A stretch of DNA of 44,874 bases from an uncultured Azospirillum sp. (lineage in GTDB: Bacteria; Pseudomonadota; Alphaproteobacteria; RF32; CAG-239), in NCBI GenBank assembly GCA_902489795.1, contig CABUBU010000013.1, positions 1 through 44,874 on the forward strand. Direction: 5' to 3'. The notes beneath the pieces are model-generated. The model did no database searches. It had not been told where the DNA came from and was given only the letters and a program-made list of their open reading frames with translations. Numbering within the stretch: the stretch's first letter is position 1; each line of letters opens with the position of its first letter. Both the position numbers and the translations under genes were made by a program. Positions 1-8,795 of the stretch are shown here, in pieces.

Positions 1-669
1 TCGCTTGATTTCAACGGCAAGACCTATACTCTGACCGCCAAAATCGAACTGAGGCGCAATTTGGGTACGGCACCCTGCATTGTTGAATCGGAAGTGCTTG
101 ACGAGGGAAAAGACGTTTTGCAATCCGGAATTTTCGGCGCTTTGTCGGAAGTGTATTATCAGTCCTGGATCAAAGTCAGACAGACTTGGTCCGACGGAAA
201 AGTGACGGAAGAAACTTATGTCAACGATTGCGCGGTTCGGGTTGAACTGAACAGCGAGTCCAAGAAATATAAGGTCCTGCCGGATGCGAACATCGTCAGG
301 GAAAAGGCTGCCGTCGTTCCGGGAGAAACGGAAGAAACGGCTGAAGGTTCGCCGACGGAATATATCCGCAGCCGGGTTTGTCATCAGTCTTATGTCATTA
401 CGTATAACTATTTTACGCTGACATACGAGTTCAAAGACATGGTTCCGGTCTATGACGACAACGTAACTAGGCATGAAATGCCGCATTACCGTTTTGAGGA
501 GTTTCGCGACAGTTTTCGTCTGTCGGCGCCGGCAGATGACGTTGTTGACGGAAAACCGGCCTGGGGATATATCTTCTATTCGGAAATAGCTTTCAAATTC
601 GGCGACGTCGAAAGCGCCTTTGACGAAGACATTTCCGTTTATGTCCGCAAACAGCCGTCAACAGATTAG
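1..669 (+). CDS. Unknown protein, 5' end cut by the window edge
   Basis: The reading frame is open from the first base, so the true start lies outside the window; a TTG at 61 is an internal codon rather than a convincing start. The visible 222 residues are rich in charged and aromatic residues with no hydrophobic segment or motif I recognise. Valine- and tyrosine-rich alternating stretches suggest a beta-rich fold, which is only an impression. The gene ends in TAG followed by a strong terminator. The frame is clearly coding by codon use, but no function can be given. Confidence 0.75.
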   Translation, partial: SLDFNGKTYTLTAKIELRRNLGTAPCIVESEVLDEGKDVLQSGIFGALSEVYYQSWIKVRQTWSDGKVTEETYVNDCAVRVELNSESKKYKVLPDANIVREKAAVVPGETEETAEGSPTEYIRSRVCHQSYVITYNYFTLTYEFKDMVPVYDDNVTRHEMPHYRFEEFRDSFRLSAPADDVVDGKPAWGYIFYSEIAFKFGDVESAFDEDISVYVRKQPSTD

Positions 670-690
670 CTGCTGCCGGATTAAGGTAAA

Positions 691-718
691 AACACCGCTT
701 TAAAAAGCGGTGTTTTTT
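691..718 (+). terminator. Rho-independent terminator
   Basis: AACACCGCTTT pairs with AAAGCGGTGTT and is followed by a T run. It lies 21 bases after the stop of the first gene. Confidence 0.9.
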
Positions 719-815
719 GCATTTGGAATTCCCCCGGCCTGACCGGAGCGGAAAGCTTTTTTAGGAAAACATTTTCACTTTCGGTAACCGGGGAAAGCAA
801 AAGCCTTTATTTTCG

Positions 816-883
816 GCGGATGCGGATTTTTGCCGTTTTTCCCCGGATTAAGTCCTTATTTCCAGCGGATGCGGATTTTTGCC
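816..883. repeat. 19-bp direct repeat copying a gene end
   Basis: GCGGATGCGGATTTTTGCC occurs at 816-834 and 865-883, 49 bases apart. The second copy is the complement of the last codons of the thioesterase gene; the first lies beyond its stop. The bases around both copies also match, so this looks like a short tandem duplication of the gene's 3' end. Confidence 0.85.
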
Positions 884-1590
884 AGTTCCCTGTTGTCATC
901 GTCGGCGTAAATGCCGTGCAAGGTGACAAGCCCGTCAATTTCGGTGCGGATAACAACATCTTCGCCGAACAGTCCTTCTTTCTTAAAAGCGATCTCCAAT
1001 GCCGCCGGCGTATGCTTCAGGCGAAAATCGGCCGGCACCGCCTCCGTTGCCCACAACGGATAAACAGCGTTGTTGACGTGATGGTTGACATCGATATCGT
1101 CATAACGCACTTTAAAAACTTCACGATGGTCTTCTTTTTCCGGTTCCGGCAGCCGGTTAAAATCTGTTTCCAATACGCGCTCGTCAATCACCCGATATTG
1201 CGGCAGATTGTCCCGCAGCGGAACCGGTCTTTTTTTGGCAAAGTCTATCAAAACCCACTGGCTGGAAGCGCGGATAATCGGCGCTCCTTTTTCGTCCCTG
1301 ATAACAAAGTCGCGGACGGCACCAAGTTTCTTTTCCGCCGCCGGCCACGATTCGACCGTAATCTTTTCATGCCAGGCGGGCATGCGTTCGATTTCTATCT
1401 GGTAATTGGAACCAACCCAGGCCAAACCGTGAGCCAGACAATGTTCGATTCCCACGCCGAGAAGCGAAGCATGAGTATCGGCCGTGTCCTGAAAGATGTT
1501 CATCAGCGTCAGCAGGCGCAAAGTCCCGTTGCTGTCGCATTCATAACTTTTAACATGATATTCGCGCGAAATTTTGTCGACCTGCATCAT
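856..1590 (-). CDS. Acyl-ACP thioesterase family protein
   Basis: This 244-residue protein fits the double hot-dog acyl-ACP thioesterase family, which releases fatty acids from acyl carrier protein in the cytoplasm. The first hot-dog half covers about residues 8-120. The second begins near 160 and carries DIDVNHHVNNAVYPLW (165-180), matching the family's Asp/Asn/His active-site pattern. The gene starts three bases after the stop of the upstream lytic transglycosylase, and its GAGGA ribosome site lies inside that gene's end, so translation is probably coupled. A role in membrane lipid turnover is plausible; the chain-length preference cannot be read from sequence. Confidence 0.85.
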   Translation of the reverse strand: MMQVDKISREYHVKSYECDSNGTLRLLTLMNIFQDTADTHASLLGVGIEHCLAHGLAWVGSNYQIEIERMPAWHEKITVESWPAAEKKLGAVRDFVIRDEKGAPIIRASSQWVLIDFAKKRPVPLRDNLPQYRVIDERVLETDFNRLPEPEKEDHREVFKVRYDDIDVNHHVNNAVYPLWATEAVPADFRLKHTPAALEIAFKKEGLFGEDVVIRTEIDGLVTLHGIYADDDNRELAKIRIRWK

Positions 1591-1593
1591 CTG

Positions 1594-2301
1594 TTATCCT
1601 CGCCAGGAAAGTTTGACGTCCTGTTTGCTTTCTTCGTCATCACCCCACAGCAGACGGCTCAGCCAGCTGCGTTTTGTTCTCGGCTCTTCGACATGTGCGG
1701 CAAACAGTTTTTCTTCCGCTGCCTGATTTTTGACCGCATACATGGCCAGATAAGTCTGGTGTCCTTTTTTAACGGTCTCAAGCGATGCCAGCAGTCTCTT
1801 TTTGTAAGCCTGCGCCTTTGCCGGCCTTCTCGAATGATAATCCGTTGCCGCTTTCATCCAGTCCTGACGGCGGTCATACAGCCGTTTCAGGAAGCGGGCG
1901 GCATATTCGACATTTTTCTCCGGGTCGAAAGCGTCTTCCAGACTGGCAAACTCTTTGCCGTGAAAACGCATATTGATTTGCATGCAGCCGACGTCAAAAT
2001 TGTTGATGCCGCGTTTGCGCAACGCTTTTGCCGCCGCCACGGCAGCTTCTTTTGTTTTGTAATAATGACCTTTTCCGCGTACGTTGATGGTCCACGGCCA
2101 AGCCATTTTCTGCTGAGCGGTTTTGTTCCATTTGCCGGTTTCCACCGTAGAGATTGACGTCAGCAGATATTTTTGGATCTGATGTTTTTCTTCCGCTCTG
2201 GTGGTTGCGTCCATACAGACAAAACCTCCGTCGACAGGCGCAATCTCCTGCGCATTTGCCGAAACCGGCAGAAGCAACATCAGCAATGTGAGAAAATACA
2301 T
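1594..2301 (-). CDS. Secreted lytic transglycosylase (SLT-like)
   Basis: A signal peptide ends at about residue 17 (PVSANA/QE), so the 235-residue protein is exported to the periplasm. The lysozyme-like SLT fold is visible: a catalytic glutamate in SISTVETGKWN (Glu54), then the GCMQINMRFHG motif (105-115) and a helical YAARFLKRLYD segment. Such enzymes cleave peptidoglycan between MurNAc and GlcNAc. The C-terminal 70 residues are charged and variable. It is the first gene of a leftward pair with the thioesterase. It resembles the VirB1-like small transglycosylases, but no secretion-system genes are nearby, so a general wall-remodelling role is more likely. Confidence 0.85.
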   Translation of the reverse strand: MYFLTLLMLLLPVSANAQEIAPVDGGFVCMDATTRAEEKHQIQKYLLTSISTVETGKWNKTAQQKMAWPWTINVRGKGHYYKTKEAAVAAAKALRKRGINNFDVGCMQINMRFHGKEFASLEDAFDPEKNVEYAARFLKRLYDRRQDWMKAATDYHSRRPAKAQAYKKRLLASLETVKKGHQTYLAMYAVKNQAAEEKLFAAHVEEPRTKRSWLSRLLWGDDEESKQDVKLSWRG

Positions 2302-2485
2302 AAAAAATTGATACTTCCAGCAGTATCCCTCTGTTTCCCCGGGCTGCCACGAACATCCCTCAGGCCGGCGGCCGATTTCAGTTCGCTTAAGGCAGCGGTT
2401 GGTCTAAAAACAAAAAACCGGGGGCAGTTTATACATAACGGCCCAAAGCCATAAAGCATTAAAAACAGAAGGGTTTATAACACAA

Positions 2486-3370
2486 TTATTTTTTAAAATC
2501 CAGCAAAAAATTGGCCAAATCGATGATTGCGGCGCAAATATCTGAGCTAACATATTGAAAGTTTTGGTTCTTTTTATACACAGCCTCGTCTTCGTAAAGG
2601 CTGCGGTTGATTTCCATTTGCAAAGTGTAAATGTTTTTGCGCGGCTGGCAGTAGTTGAAGCTGATATGCGCGCCGGAATAGGGGCAGTCGAGGCTGACAT
2701 TGTATTTTTGTTTCAGATGCTGCATGAAGAACTCGTACATCTCGCTCGGGCAGCTTTGCTCAAACAAAGTGCCGAGGCAGAACTCGATCTGCCGGTTGTC
2801 CTGCATGATGTTGCAGATTTTCGATGGCATTGAGTGGCAGTCGAGCACCAGGCAGAAGCCGAATTTTTTGGCGGTGCGGTCGATCAGCTTTTGCAGATGC
2901 GCGTGGTAAGGGTTATAGACGTTTTGGATCCGTTCTTCGGCTTCGTGGTAGTTAAGCAGCCCGTCGTAAATGTTTTTGCGGCCCGCGGTAATACGGTGAA
3001 ACAGTCCGAGTCCGACCCGGCAGCGTTTGTTGCCGATCATCATTTCCTGTTCGGGATAGTTATAAAACATTGCCGGATCGATTTCGATCGCGTCCCGGTT
3101 GACGTCAATGAAGGCCCGGCCGATGTTGAGCGCCACCATCGGAATGCCGAGGTTGGAGGCTTCCATTACCAGTTCGTCGACAAAGGGGTCTTCGTTGCTG
3201 CGTAGTTCGTTTAAGCTGACGTCGACATGGTCAAGGAACTCCTGCGGAAAGATGCGTCCGCTGTGCGGCACCGAAAGCACCATCGGATAGCGCGGTTCCT
3301 TGGTGTTGTGCTCACTGATGATGTTCAGTTTGGAATAATCAACCTTAAAATCAATTTTCTTCTCTGTCAT
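2486..3370 (-). CDS. N-formylglutamate amidohydrolase family protein
   Basis: The 294-residue protein matches the N-formylglutamate amidohydrolase family, metal-dependent enzymes that split N-formylglutamate to formate and glutamate in histidine breakdown; many family members have other substrates. Motifs seen are VPHSGRIFP, FIDVNRDAIEIDP and the metal-binding LDCHSMP. I chose the start at 3370 because AGGAGCA lies six to seven bases before it; the reading frame stays open ten codons further upstream, without a ribosome site. No other histidine-utilisation genes are in view, so the substrate is uncertain. It stands alone, reading away from tRNA-Val. Confidence 0.85.
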   Translation of the reverse strand: MTEKKIDFKVDYSKLNIISEHNTKEPRYPMVLSVPHSGRIFPQEFLDHVDVSLNELRSNEDPFVDELVMEASNLGIPMVALNIGRAFIDVNRDAIEIDPAMFYNYPEQEMMIGNKRCRVGLGLFHRITAGRKNIYDGLLNYHEAEERIQNVYNPYHAHLQKLIDRTAKKFGFCLVLDCHSMPSKICNIMQDNRQIEFCLGTLFEQSCPSEMYEFFMQHLKQKYNVSLDCPYSGAHISFNYCQPRKNIYTLQMEINRSLYEDEAVYKKNQNFQYVSSDICAAIIDLANFLLDFKK

Positions 3371-3492
3371 GACTGCTCCTGGATCCTGTTGGAAAATCAT
3401 AATACTAAGAAAAGATTAACTTTTTGATAACAAAAACAGTGGCGCTTGAGTGGGGAAAATTGAAAAAAACATCTGCATGATGAAAAAAACTC

Positions 3493-3521
3493 TTGCCAAA
3501 TTAAATCGGATAAGCTAAACA
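3493..3521 (+). promoter_or_regulatory. Likely sigma-70 promoter of tRNA-Val
   Basis: TTGCCA, 17 bases, TAAACA, ending 20 bases before the tRNA. Spacing fits a start close to the tRNA 5' end. Confidence 0.5.
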
Positions 3522-3541
3522 GTACACATGATTTGTCAAAC

Positions 3542-3617
<76 letters not shown>

Positions 3618-3625
3618 ATCGGCGA

Positions 3626-3650
3626 AGCCCCGGAATTTTCCGGGGCTTTT
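3626..3650 (+). terminator. Terminator of tRNA-Val
   Basis: AGCCCCGGAA pairs with TTCCGGGGCT and a short T run follows, nine bases after the tRNA. Confidence 0.85.
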
Positions 3651-3741
3651 GCCATTCTGTATATCGAATGTTTGTCGCTCTTGTCATCTCGATTTTTTTG
3701 TTTAACCTTTTGATAATTTGAGTTTTGTCGGGAGAATTTTT

Positions 3742-4633
3742 ATGACCAAAATTTCTGTCCTTATGCCGGTTTACAATACGCCGGGAAACTATTTGCGTGA
3801 GGCGGTGGAAAGCATTCTTGCCCAAACCTGCGCGGATTTTGAATTTCTCATTTTAAATGACGCGTCAACGGACGATAACGCGGAAAAGGTGATTAAATCT
3901 TACGATGACAAGCGTATTCGCTACTTGGCGGAACGACAAAGACCTCTGCATTTCGTTGTCGAAAAACAAATTGATCGGTCTTTTCCGGGGCGAATATTTG
4001 GCGGTTTTTGACCCTGATGACTTTTCTCTTCCCGAACGGCTTGAAAAACAGGCGGCTTTTTTGGACACCCGTTCGGAAGTAGGAGTGGTCGGCTGCTGGT
4101 ACCGGATTCTCGGCGCGGAAAATAAGGTCAGCCGTTTTCCTGCGGAAGATGCGGAAATTAAAAAAATCATGGTCCACAGCTGCTGCGTCTGCCATCCGGC
4201 GTAGATGATCCGCAGGTTGGTTCTGGTCGAACATAACATCGGTTATGAAAACGACTATACACCGGCGGAAGATTATACCTTGTGATGCCGTCTGCTTTCC
4301 AACCCCCGTTTTGCCAATCTTCCGGAAGTCCTTTTTGCCTACCGTAACCATGAAGGCAACACCTCCCATTTGCAAAGGGAAAAAATGAGGGATGCCAGTA
4401 TCCGCATTCAGAATTTTGTCCGTCGGGACAATCCTGAACTCTGGGCGGCGGCGGAAGCGAAGATGCAGGAAACGGTAAAGCTCAGGTTGTTCGGCCTGCT
4501 GCCGCTGCTGACGATAAAAAGAAACCAAAACCGGGAGCTTTGGCTGTTGTTCGGGTTCGTCCGTCTGTTTGACGTTTGCAGAAAACGTACGTGGCGAAAG
4601 GGGTTGCCGTTGCGAGCTGTTTTCCTCATGTAG
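3742..4633 (+). pseudogene. Broken family 2 glycosyltransferase
   Basis: The start (ATG 3742 after GGGAG) opens with the typical GT-A beginning TKISVLMPVYNTPGNYL and NDASTDDN. Near 3930 the homology moves into the next frame, where RGEYLAVFDPDDF (the metal-binding DxD region) and LPERLEKQ continue. That frame is then cut by TAG at 4202 and TGA at 4283, after which LLSNPRFANLPEVLFAYRNH and the C-terminal helices continue. The intact gene would have been about 297 codons and would have moved sugars from a nucleotide donor. One frameshift and two stops show decay. The TGA sits where the family usually has Trp (EDYxLW). It is a lone remnant just after a tRNA, as transferred genes often are. Confidence 0.88.
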
Positions 4634-4638
4634 AAAAC

Positions 4639-4667
4639 CCCCGGCCCGGCCGGGGATTTCTTTTTTT
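4639..4667 (+). terminator. Terminator after the glycosyltransferase remnant
   Basis: CCCCGGC and GCCGGGG flank a three-base loop and lead into a T-rich run. It separates the remnant from the converging membrane-protein gene. Confidence 0.75.
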
Positions 4668-4694
4668 ACTGATGTTTTTTCGAGGTGCGTATTT

Positions 4695-6008
4695 CTACTT
4701 TATTTTTTGAATTGTTTCGCGGAAGAATTTTTTATAAGTTTCATTGTTGTCGATGATAACGCGGGCGTTGTTGTCGGTTTCCGAACAAAGCACCGGCAGG
4801 GTGATTTCCTTTTCCAGATATTCGCGGGCGACGTTTTCGTCAAAGTTGTCGATCTTTTCCGCCTTGTATTGTTTGATGATGAGTTCGATGATGGCCGGTT
4901 TTAAGGTCATGAATTCGCTCATGATGCTGTCGTCCATCACATTGTTCAGCCTGACGCGGAAAAATTCCCAGGCTTGTTCCATGGTCAGGCCGTAAGGTTT
5001 CAGTTTGGTGTTGATTAATTTCAGTTCGGGGTGGAAATATTCTGCATAAACCTGCGGAAAACGGGTCATCTCGTAACCCTGTTTGCGGCAAAATCCGGCA
5101 TAGCCTTCCATCATCCGATAAGTGCTGCCAAGTGCCAGCCCGAGATTTTCGTCGTTTTGCTCGGCCGGCAGGCGGACGAAAAACAAACCGCAGTTAAGCA
5201 GCAGACCGACGATGACCACGGCGATTTCCGTCTTTTGCCAGCGGGCAGGGAGCTCCAGTTTGCGGTTGCTTTTGCGGTCGTGAAAGTTGATGCGTTTCTG
5301 TATGGATGACAGAAACGTCAGTCCGGCTGCCCAGACGCCGAGATAAATGCCCCAGACGGCAAACGTTCCCGCCGCCGGCAGAACAAAAACCGAAGCCGCC
5401 GCCGCACATGCGATCTGCAGCCAGAAACATGCCATATAGCCAACGGCCGGCGATACAAACCTTTTGCCTTCGGTTTTGCTGCTGGTGAGGTTGATTCTGA
5501 TAATTTTAAACAGCGGCCAGACGAAAAACGGTCCCAGCAGCCAGCCGTAAACGGCCGGACGGATTTCGTTGTCTTTGGCGTCTTCGCGGACGGCTTTCCA
5601 GTTTTTGTACAGCCAGTAAAGCTCAAACAGGCCGCCGCTCAAAACCGAGGCGGCAACCAGCCGGCGAACGGGCAGCAGATAAAAGATTATCGGTTTGCTG
5701 TAATTGACGTCCTGATTTCTTTCAATAAATGCGCGCATGTGGCGGTAATACAGCCGGTCGGCGGTCAGGGCGCCGACGATTCTTGACGCCGCCATCACTG
5801 CCGGCACAACCCACAGGCTGCGGGTGAGGACAAAACCGGCGGTCATCAGAAACAGTCCTCCGAAAAAATACAGGGCAAACCACCCGGGCATGCCGGCAAA
5901 AAGATAGTAAAAGGAGTTGAAAACGAATGCGCCGGGCGAAAAACGCCGCGGACGAGGGGCCTTTTTCAGCCGTTCCTGATATTTTGCTAGTCTGGTTTCC
6001 GTTCGCAT
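4695..6008 (-). CDS. Polytopic membrane protein of unknown function
   Basis: The 437-residue protein has a positively charged N-terminus and then a hydrophobic stretch with an aromatic-rich entry (AFVFNSFYYLFAGMPGW). This is reminiscent of DUF2628-like membrane proteins. About seven membrane helices follow to residue 290. The last 150 residues are soluble and charged. LYWLYKNWKAV recalls short motifs of other uncharacterised membrane families. I chose the start at 6008 because AGAGGGAAG lies just before it; a Met six codons upstream has no such site. It is divergent from the spermidine-synthase-like gene. No function can be assigned. Confidence 0.8.
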   Translation of the reverse strand: MRTETRLAKYQERLKKAPRPRRFSPGAFVFNSFYYLFAGMPGWFALYFFGGLFLMTAGFVLTRSLWVVPAVMAASRIVGALTADRLYYRHMRAFIERNQDVNYSKPIIFYLLPVRRLVAASVLSGGLFELYWLYKNWKAVREDAKDNEIRPAVYGWLLGPFFVWPLFKIIRINLTSSKTEGKRFVSPAVGYMACFWLQIACAAAASVFVLPAAGTFAVWGIYLGVWAAGLTFLSSIQKRINFHDRKSNRKLELPARWQKTEIAVVIVGLLLNCGLFFVRLPAEQNDENLGLALGSTYRMMEGYAGFCRKQGYEMTRFPQVYAEYFHPELKLINTKLKPYGLTMEQAWEFFRVRLNNVMDDSIMSEFMTLKPAIIELIIKQYKAEKIDNFDENVAREYLEKEITLPVLCSETDNNARVIIDNNETYKKFFRETIQKIK

Positions 6009-6100
6009 GACTTCCCTCTTTGGCAAATGCCCACAGTTCCAAGTTATAATCTTTATCTCTTAAGGTCAAGCGCATAAATCCGTCTGCCGACGGAAATTTC

Positions 6101-6129
6101 TTGCTAAAAAGGGCGGTTGCCGCTATAGC
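6101..6129 (+). promoter_or_regulatory. Possible promoter
   Basis: TTGCTA, 17 bases, TATAGC, 35 bases before the ATG at 6165. Reasonable but not strong. Confidence 0.35.
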
Positions 6130-6164
6130 TTGATAATCGGAACAGTACTGACGGGAGAGCGGAA

Positions 6165-7556
6165 ATGTCCGCAAAAGCTAAATTAAAGTATGTTTTGTTC
6201 GGCGCGGTGTTTGCCGGCGGTTTTGCCAGTTTGTCGCTGGAGCTGGCGGTTATGCGCCAGTTGAGCGGTTTTGTCGGTTCTACCGCGGTTACCGCCTCAA
6301 TCATCATCGGAGTGCTGCTGGCGTTTATGTCGCTCGGCTATTACCGCGGCTCGACGGTGCCGATTCTCCGCAACCGTATCCGGCAGATTCTGGCGCCGGA
6401 TTTTATCGTTATCGCGCTGATGTCGGTGCTGGCTTCCTCTTATATTCTGATTGATCTTTATTTTTGGGCGATGAACGGGCTGGGAATTCGCTCAACCGTG
6501 GCGCAGACTTTTGTTTATTCGCTGCTGCTGTTGTCGGCGGCGCCTTATTTGTTCGGCAAGGTAACCGCAGTTTTAAGCCGCTATCTGAATCGTTTTGACC
6601 GCAACAACACCGGACGGATTATGGCGGTGGACACCGTCGGTTCGGTGCTGGGGTCAATTTTGACCACGTTGGTCTTGATGCCTTTTGTCGGTGTCAATCA
6701 CACGGTGATGCTGATCGCCGCGGCGGCGCTTCTGACCGCGTGGCTGCTGGGCAGCCGGCAGATCGTCCTGATGCTTTTCATCATGCTGGCGGCATTTTCG
6801 CTTAACCGCGACCGCCTGCTGCTTGAGGTGTATCATATCGTCGAAAATAACGCGGTGTCGACGATTTCGGTGGAAGAAGCCGACGACGGCCGTTCAAAAA
6901 TAATGATGATGAACGGCGGCGGCGCCTCGAAAGTGTCGGAAGATCCGGAACTTCGTTTCGGTTATGTGCGCTTTGTCGAGGACAATTTCATCTCCCGGCT
7001 GCCGCAAACCGGTACGCCGAAGAAGATACTCATTATCGGTGCCGGCGGTTTTACCATGGGGCTTAATGATGATTTCAACCGTTATACCTATGTTGACGTC
7101 GATGCCTCGCTGAAAGACGTTTCGGAAAAACATTTCCTGCCGGAAAAACTGGGGGACAATAAAAAGTTTGTCGTACAGGACGCCAACCAGTTTCTGAAGG
7201 AAAGCGAAGAACTGTTTGACCTGATCGTACTCGACACTTATTCCAGCCGCCATATTATTCCGCTTGATCTGGTTACCGTCGAATATTTTGTCCGGGTGAA
7301 GGCGAGAAGTGCCCCTGATGGCACGGTAGTGATGAATATCGTCGGTTCGCCGTCTTTTTCCTCTCCGCTGTCGCAAAAAATCGACAACACGATTCGCCGG
7401 GTTTTCACGTTCCCGCTCGGGCGGCAGGTGATCGGTTCGTTTGACGGCTGGTGCCGCCGCGGCTGTCCCGACCGCAACCTGATGTATGTCTGGTACAATC
7501 TGCCGGAAAATTCAGATGTTTACACGATTAACAAAAATTCTGCCTTCTACGACTGA
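6165..7556 (+). CDS. Membrane protein fused to a spermidine-synthase-like domain
   Basis: The first 210 residues hold about six or seven membrane helices. The rest (about 215-463) is a Rossmann-type methyltransferase/aminopropyltransferase fold with the SAM-site strand KILIIGAGGFTMG, YVDVDASL and FDLIVLDTYSS. This is the architecture of the fused integral-membrane spermidine-synthase-like family. The usual spermidine-synthase signatures (a GGGDG loop, and an aspartate followed by a proline-rich loop after the LD strand) are replaced, so true spermidine synthesis is doubtful. A GGGAGAG ribosome site precedes the ATG. A MarC gene follows 69 bases later with no clear terminator between, so the two are probably co-transcribed. 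Confidence 0.8.
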   Translation: MSAKAKLKYVLFGAVFAGGFASLSLELAVMRQLSGFVGSTAVTASIIIGVLLAFMSLGYYRGSTVPILRNRIRQILAPDFIVIALMSVLASSYILIDLYFWAMNGLGIRSTVAQTFVYSLLLLSAAPYLFGKVTAVLSRYLNRFDRNNTGRIMAVDTVGSVLGSILTTLVLMPFVGVNHTVMLIAAAALLTAWLLGSRQIVLMLFIMLAAFSLNRDRLLLEVYHIVENNAVSTISVEEADDGRSKIMMMNGGGASKVSEDPELRFGYVRFVEDNFISRLPQTGTPKKILIIGAGGFTMGLNDDFNRYTYVDVDASLKDVSEKHFLPEKLGDNKKFVVQDANQFLKESEELFDLIVLDTYSSRHIIPLDLVTVEYFVRVKARSAPDGTVVMNIVGSPSFSSPLSQKIDNTIRRVFTFPLGRQVIGSFDGWCRRGCPDRNLMYVWYNLPENSDVYTINKNSAFYD

Positions 7557-7625
7557 AAAAGATTGACGGCACGATTTTATGTGTTAAGAAAAAGCATCTT
7601 TAATTTTTTTCGGGGAGCTTTGAAT

Positions 7626-8234
7626 ATGTTTTCGGAATTCAGTATGCGCCAGTTTGTCAGCGCGTTTGTTGTTTTGTTTGCGGTTATTGATATTCTGGGA
7701 TCGGTGCCGATTATCTTAAAATTGAAGAAAAAGGGAAAGAAGGTGAGCGCCGGCAAGGTTTCGCTGTGGTCTTTCCTGATGTTTATCGGTTTTTTCTATA
7801 TCGGCGAGTTTTTCCTCAATTTGTTTAAACTGGATATGTCGTCGTTTGCGATTGCCGGTTCGCTGATCATTTTCATCATGGCAATGGAGATGATTCTCGA
7901 TATTGAAATTTTCCGCGAAGGCCCCGATACACCGAAAGATTCCGTCTTTGTGCCGCTGGTGTTTCCGCTGATTGCCGGCGCCGGCGCGCTGACCACTCTG
8001 CTGGCGATTCGCGCGCAGTTTGCCGACATCAACGTGCTGCTGGCGATTGCCGCCAATATGGGCGTGGTTTTTGTGGTGATCCGTCTGGCCAAACTGATCG
8101 AAAAAAGACTGGGGCAGAGCTTTATTTACATGCTGCAAAAATTTTTCGGCATCATTCTGTTGGCCATTTCGGTCAAGCTTTTCATTACCAACATTACCGT
8201 TTTGATCGAACAGATTGCCAAAAGCGCGGCCTGA
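7626..8234 (+). CDS. MarC family integral membrane protein
   Basis: The 202-residue protein has six predicted membrane helices and matches the MarC family: FAVIDILGSVPIIL near the N-terminus, then PLVFPLIAGAGALTT in the middle, and a C-terminal GIILLAISVKLF helix. The family's transport function is unknown despite the old name 'multiple antibiotic resistance'. The start at 7626 follows GGGGAG at a good distance; the frame is open 21 codons further upstream without a ribosome site. A perfect-palindrome terminator follows. Confidence 0.88.
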   Translation: MFSEFSMRQFVSAFVVLFAVIDILGSVPIILKLKKKGKKVSAGKVSLWSFLMFIGFFYIGEFFLNLFKLDMSSFAIAGSLIIFIMAMEMILDIEIFREGPDTPKDSVFVPLVFPLIAGAGALTTLLAIRAQFADINVLLAIAANMGVVFVVIRLAKLIEKRLGQSFIYMLQKFFGIILLAISVKLFITNITVLIEQIAKSAA

Positions 8235-8241
8235 CTTTTTA

Positions 8242-8265
8242 CCCGGCGGATCCGCCGGGTTTTTC
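8242..8265 (+). terminator. Terminator after the MarC gene
   Basis: CCCGGCGGA followed directly by TCCGCCGGG, then TTTTTC; a perfect inverted repeat. Confidence 0.85.
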
Positions 8266-8342
8266 TTTACATGTAATCAAGTCTTGATATTTGCGCGATT
8301 AAAACTTAAATTTAAGGGAAGAAAAAAAGAAAGGCTCGGATT

Positions 8343-8795
8343 ATGCAAGATAATTTACCCGAATTGCGCGACATTCATCTGCCTTCCGGCGATATATCGT
8401 ATTTTCCGCTGGCTTACGGCTGGTGGGTGCTGGCCGGTGCTTTGGCGGCCGCCGTTTTGCTGGTGTTGCTGACGCATTTCCTGTTGCAAAGAAGCAAAAA
8501 GCGCTATGCTCTGAAGCTGCTTGCCGCGGCCCGCCGGCCGGATCTGGGGTCGGCGGTCAGAATGTCGGAAATATTAAGGCGTATTTGCGTGTACAAATAT
8601 AAGACGGCGGCCGCGCTTTTCGGCATGGAATGGATCGAGTTCCTGAACCGCCATGCAAAAGAAAAAATTTCCGGCAAAACTGCCCGTCTGCTGCTTGACG
8701 CGCCTTATATCAGTGCCAATTCCAAAGTCTATGACGATAAAGACGTGGCCGACCTGTACCGTTTCTGCCAAAACTGGATTGGAGAAAACTTATGA
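8343..8795 (+). CDS. DUF4381 protein of a Bat (aerotolerance-type) operon
   Basis: The 150-residue protein starts with LPELRDIHLPSGDISYFPLAYGWW, then has one membrane helix (about 25-49) and a basic helical cytoplasmic part. The LRDIHLP opening and single helix are typical of DUF4381, a family always seen beside von Willebrand A (VWA) proteins of the Bat type. It overlaps BatA by four bases (ATGA), so the two are translationally coupled. It is the first gene of the operon here: the MoxR ATPase and DUF58 genes that usually precede it are absent, with a terminator just upstream. Confidence 0.85.
   Translation: MQDNLPELRDIHLPSGDISYFPLAYGWWVLAGALAAAVLLVLLTHFLLQRSKKRYALKLLAAARRPDLGSAVRMSEILRRICVYKYKTAAALFGMEWIEFLNRHAKEKISGKTARLLLDAPYISANSKVYDDKDVADLYRFCQNWIGENL

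Noticed and set aside
820..2157. 445-codon open frame on the plus strand
   Set aside because: It is antisense to the thioesterase and transglycosylase genes, which have clear family motifs.
4280..4285. TGA at a position where the glycosyltransferase family has Trp, suggesting TGA is read as Trp
   Set aside because: TGA ends many intact genes here, for example 7554-7556, and the same gene also has a TAG and a frameshift.
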